This document shows positions 6,975-8,138 of a stretch of DNA of 8,138 nucleotides, piece after piece. A program made the position numbers and the translations under genes. A model generated the notes under the pieces. That model had not been told where the DNA came from and did no database searches. It was given only the letters and a program-made list of their open reading frames with translations. The stretch lies in the NCBI GenBank assembly GCA_964422365.1, contig CAYRAV010000101.1, positions 1 to 8,138 on the forward strand. The letters are read 5' to 3'. The stretch is from CAYRAV01 sp964422365. Lineage in GTDB: Bacteria > Bacillota > Clostridia > Lachnospirales > Lachnospiraceae. Positions within the stretch are counted from its first letter, which is position 1; the number at the start of each line of letters is the position of its first letter.

Positions 6975-7598
6975 TTATTTTCGTTGTACCAGATTATTTA
7001 CAACCTCAATTTTATCATTTGCAATCAAATCAATTGCTTCTGGCAGAATATTCCACTCTGCTTCTTCCATCACTCTTTTTTGCAGCACTTCAGGACTATC
7101 TCCCTCCTGCACATATACTGCTTTCTGCAAAATAATTGGTCCTGTGTCTGTTCCTTCATCCACAAAATGTACTGTTGCACCAGTTACTTTATTTCCCCTT
7201 GCCAACACTGCTTCATGGACCTTCAATCCATAAAAACCGTCTCCGCAAAATGATGGAATTAAAGATGGATGAATATTGATAATTTTATTTCTATACTTTC
7301 TAATCACGTTCTCCGGAACAATTACAAGATATCCTGCCAGTACAACCAAATCAATATTATTCTCATCTAAAGTCTGTAACAGTACCTCATTAAATTCTTC
7401 TCTATTCTTAAAATCCTTTGGTGAAATACATATCCCCTTAATACCATGTTCTTTGGCACGTTCCAGCGCATATGCATCTTTTTTATTACTAATAACAATA
7501 GAAATAGAAGCATTTGTAATTTTCTTATTCTCTATTTTATCGATAATTGCCTGTAAATTAGTTCCCCCGCCGGAAACCAAAACTGCTATATTTATCAT
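6975..7598 (-). CDS. purN: phosphoribosylglycinamide formyltransferase (GAR transformylase)
   Basis: The enzyme transfers a formyl group from 10-formyltetrahydrofolate to GAR, making formyl-GAR, the third step of purine synthesis. It has 207 residues, a normal length. SGGGTNLQAI at 9-18 is the phosphate-binding loop. The catalytic set is visible as Asn108 and His110 in INIHPSLIP (107-115) and Asp151 in DEGTDTGP (147-154), aligning with Asn106, His108 and Asp144 of the E. coli enzyme. Between them, CGDGFYGLKVHEA (118-130) is a few residues longer than the E. coli loop at this place. The start at 7598 has AAGGAG nine bases upstream (7613-7608). It lies between purM and purD. A 159-bp structured gap separates it from purM, and it may have its own promoter. 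Confidence 0.97.
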   Translation of the reverse strand: MINIAVLVSGGGTNLQAIIDKIENKKITNASISIVISNKKDAYALERAKEHGIKGICISPKDFKNREEFNEVLLQTLDENNIDLVVLAGYLVIVPENVIRKYRNKIINIHPSLIPSFCGDGFYGLKVHEAVLARGNKVTGATVHFVDEGTDTGPIILQKAVYVQEGDSPEVLQKRVMEEAEWNILPEAIDLIANDKIEVVNNLVQRK

Positions 7599-7619
7599 AT
7601 GGACTTTCTCCTTATTACA

Positions 7620-7637
7620 TTTTAGAATCTTCTAAAA
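7620..7637. repeat. 18-bp palindrome at the putative purN transcription start
   Basis: TTTTAGAA (7620-7627) and TTCTAAAA (7630-7637) are perfect 8-bp arms around two bases. The palindrome lies just downstream of the candidate -10 box (7643-7648) and ends seven bases before the purN ribosome binding site. That is the usual place for a repressor operator, or for a weak hairpin at the 5' end of the purN message. No regulator can be named from the sequence. Confidence 0.5.
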
Positions 7638-7642
7638 TAGAC

Positions 7643-7670
7643 ATTATATTGTAACTATTTTGAATGGTTA
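7643..7670 (-). promoter_or_regulatory. candidate purN promoter
   Basis: On the minus strand a perfect TATAAT (7648-7643) follows, after 16 bases, a poor -35 match TAACCA (7670-7665). It lies between the hairpin behind purM and the purN start codon. A promoter with a weak -35 box often depends on an activator. The imperfect inverted repeat at 7651-7671 overlaps the -35 and spacer. Support is the -10 box and the position. Confidence 0.4.
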
Positions 7671-7671
7671 C
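7651..7671. repeat. imperfect inverted repeat over the purN -35 and spacer region
   Basis: GTAACTAT (7651-7658) and ATGGTTAC (7664-7671) pair with one mismatch around five bases. The repeat covers the candidate -35 box and most of the spacer, as an operator might. Its sequence is unrelated to the palindrome at 7620-7637. Confidence 0.45.
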
Positions 7672-7683
7672 TTTATACGATAT

Positions 7684-7747
7684 AAAAAGGGCATGCCCTA
7701 AACATACAAAATATGTTTTGTATCTTTGTAATGGGTATCCCCTTTTT
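7684..7747. terminator. bidirectional terminator-like hairpin behind purM
   Basis: Outer arms at 7684-7698 (AAAAAGGGCATGCCC) and 7733-7747 (GGGTATCCCCTTTTT) pair at 13 of 15 positions. On the minus strand the structure starts 10 bases after the purM stop and ends in CCCTTTTTAT, as an intrinsic terminator does. A-runs on one side and T-runs on the other make it usable from either strand. The 34-nt loop holds a second perfect 8-bp stem, ATACAAAA (7704-7711) with TTTTGTAT (7716-7723). The arm GGGCATGCCC is itself a palindrome, so alternative folds are possible. Confidence 0.7.
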
Positions 7748-7757
7748 GTATGGTATT

Positions 7758-8138
7758 TTATAATAATGTAATTCCTTTTTCTTTTGCCTGAATTTCTCCC
7801 ACAATGAAAGGCATTTCTCCTGCTGCCTTAATACTTGCCATTGCTTGATCTGCATCAGCACTGTCAACTGCAACAATCATTCCGATACCCATATTGTATG
7901 TATTATACATCATTTCTTCTTTGATATCGCCATCTTTTTGCAGCATTTCAAAAATTGGAGGAATCGGATAACTTCCCTTCTTTACTAATGCATGTGTGTG
8001 ATCTGATAACATTCTTGGAATATTTTCATAAAAACCTCCACCTGTAATATGACTGCAGGCTTTGATTTTCACACCATCTGACTTAATTTGTTTTAATGCT
8101 TTTACATAAATTTTTGTTGGTGTCAACAATGTTTCTCC
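7758..8138 (-). CDS. purM: phosphoribosylformylglycinamidine cyclo-ligase (AIR synthetase), C-terminal part
   Basis: The enzyme closes the imidazole ring, converting FGAM to aminoimidazole ribonucleotide with ATP, the fifth step of purine synthesis. Only the last 126 residues are in the window. The N-terminal two thirds of a protein that is normally about 340 residues lie beyond the right edge. The frame is open to the last base and begins GETLLTPTKIYVK, a conserved family stretch. ITGGGFYENIPRML (31-44 of the fragment) is the diagnostic PurM C-domain motif, and YNMGIGM follows. There is no sign of disruption; the truncation is caused by the window edge. A TTG inside the fragment should not be taken as a start. 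A terminator-like hairpin lies 10 bases past the stop, so purM may be the last gene of an upstream purine transcript. Confidence 0.97.
   Translation of the reverse strand, partial: GETLLTPTKIYVKALKQIKSDGVKIKACSHITGGGFYENIPRMLSDHTHALVKKGSYPIPPIFEMLQKDGDIKEEMMYNTYNMGIGMIVAVDSADADQAMASIKAAGEMPFIVGEIQAKEKGITLL

Noticed and set aside
7599..7757. Purine or other riboswitch upstream of purN
   Set aside because: The stems present do not form a three-way junction with the conserved loop sequences of a purine aptamer. They fit a terminator and DNA inverted repeats better.
7673..7876. Short minus-strand frame overlapping the purM 3' end and the intergenic hairpin
   Set aside because: It overlaps the well-supported purM in another frame and runs through the terminator-like hairpin. 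The peptide has no recognisable features.
1..8138. CRISPR arrays, tRNA or rRNA genes, phage or defence genes
   Set aside because: No regularly spaced repeats, cloverleaf sequences or rRNA stretches were seen, and every long frame is explained by the genes listed.

Overview
The window is AT-rich, and every gene I can support reads leftward on the minus strand. The gene content points to an anaerobic Firmicute of class Clostridia, most likely a Lachnospiraceae gut bacterium. The reasons are consensus AGGAGG-type ribosome binding sites, Gram-positive secretion signals, a purine gene cluster, and surface proteins built from SH3b, glucosaminidase, cohesin-like and cadherin-like beta-sandwich domains. 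The family-level placement is inferred from protein style, not from a marker gene.

Right part (8138 down to about 5647): de novo purine synthesis. The C-terminal third of purM enters from the right edge. It is followed by an unusually structured 159-bp gap with a terminator-like hairpin, a perfect -10 box and two further inverted repeats. Then come purN (GAR formyltransferase) and purD (GAR synthetase), 47 bp apart when purD is started at its best-supported codon. purH, often found between purN and purD, is absent here.

Middle (5615-4506): a 369-residue cytoplasmic protein I do not recognise. It begins only 31 bp after purD and is probably co-transcribed with it.

Left part (4304-167): two exported proteins. 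The first (895 aa) is a predicted secreted cell-wall hydrolase with a signal peptide, four SH3b-like repeats, Pro/Thr-rich linkers, a GH73-type glucosaminidase region and a C-terminal cadherin-like beta-sandwich domain. It has its own candidate promoter and a clean intrinsic terminator. The second (420 aa) is a membrane-anchored surface protein with a cohesin-like domain, a cadherin-like domain of the same type, an acidic linker, a further unrecognised domain, one C-terminal transmembrane helix and a short cytoplasmic tail. The shared C-terminal-type domain and adjacency suggest a related envelope role, but no partner is shown by the sequence.

The 420-aa gene is bracketed by two near-identical 20-bp inverted sequences (18 of 20 match) at 46-65 and 1501-1520. 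The left copy resembles the end of an insertion sequence that would run out of the window. I found no complete new system. The points most worth checking are the unknown gene coupled to purD, the purM-purN gap, the inverted pair around the cohesin-like gene, and the domain-sharing surface gene pair.
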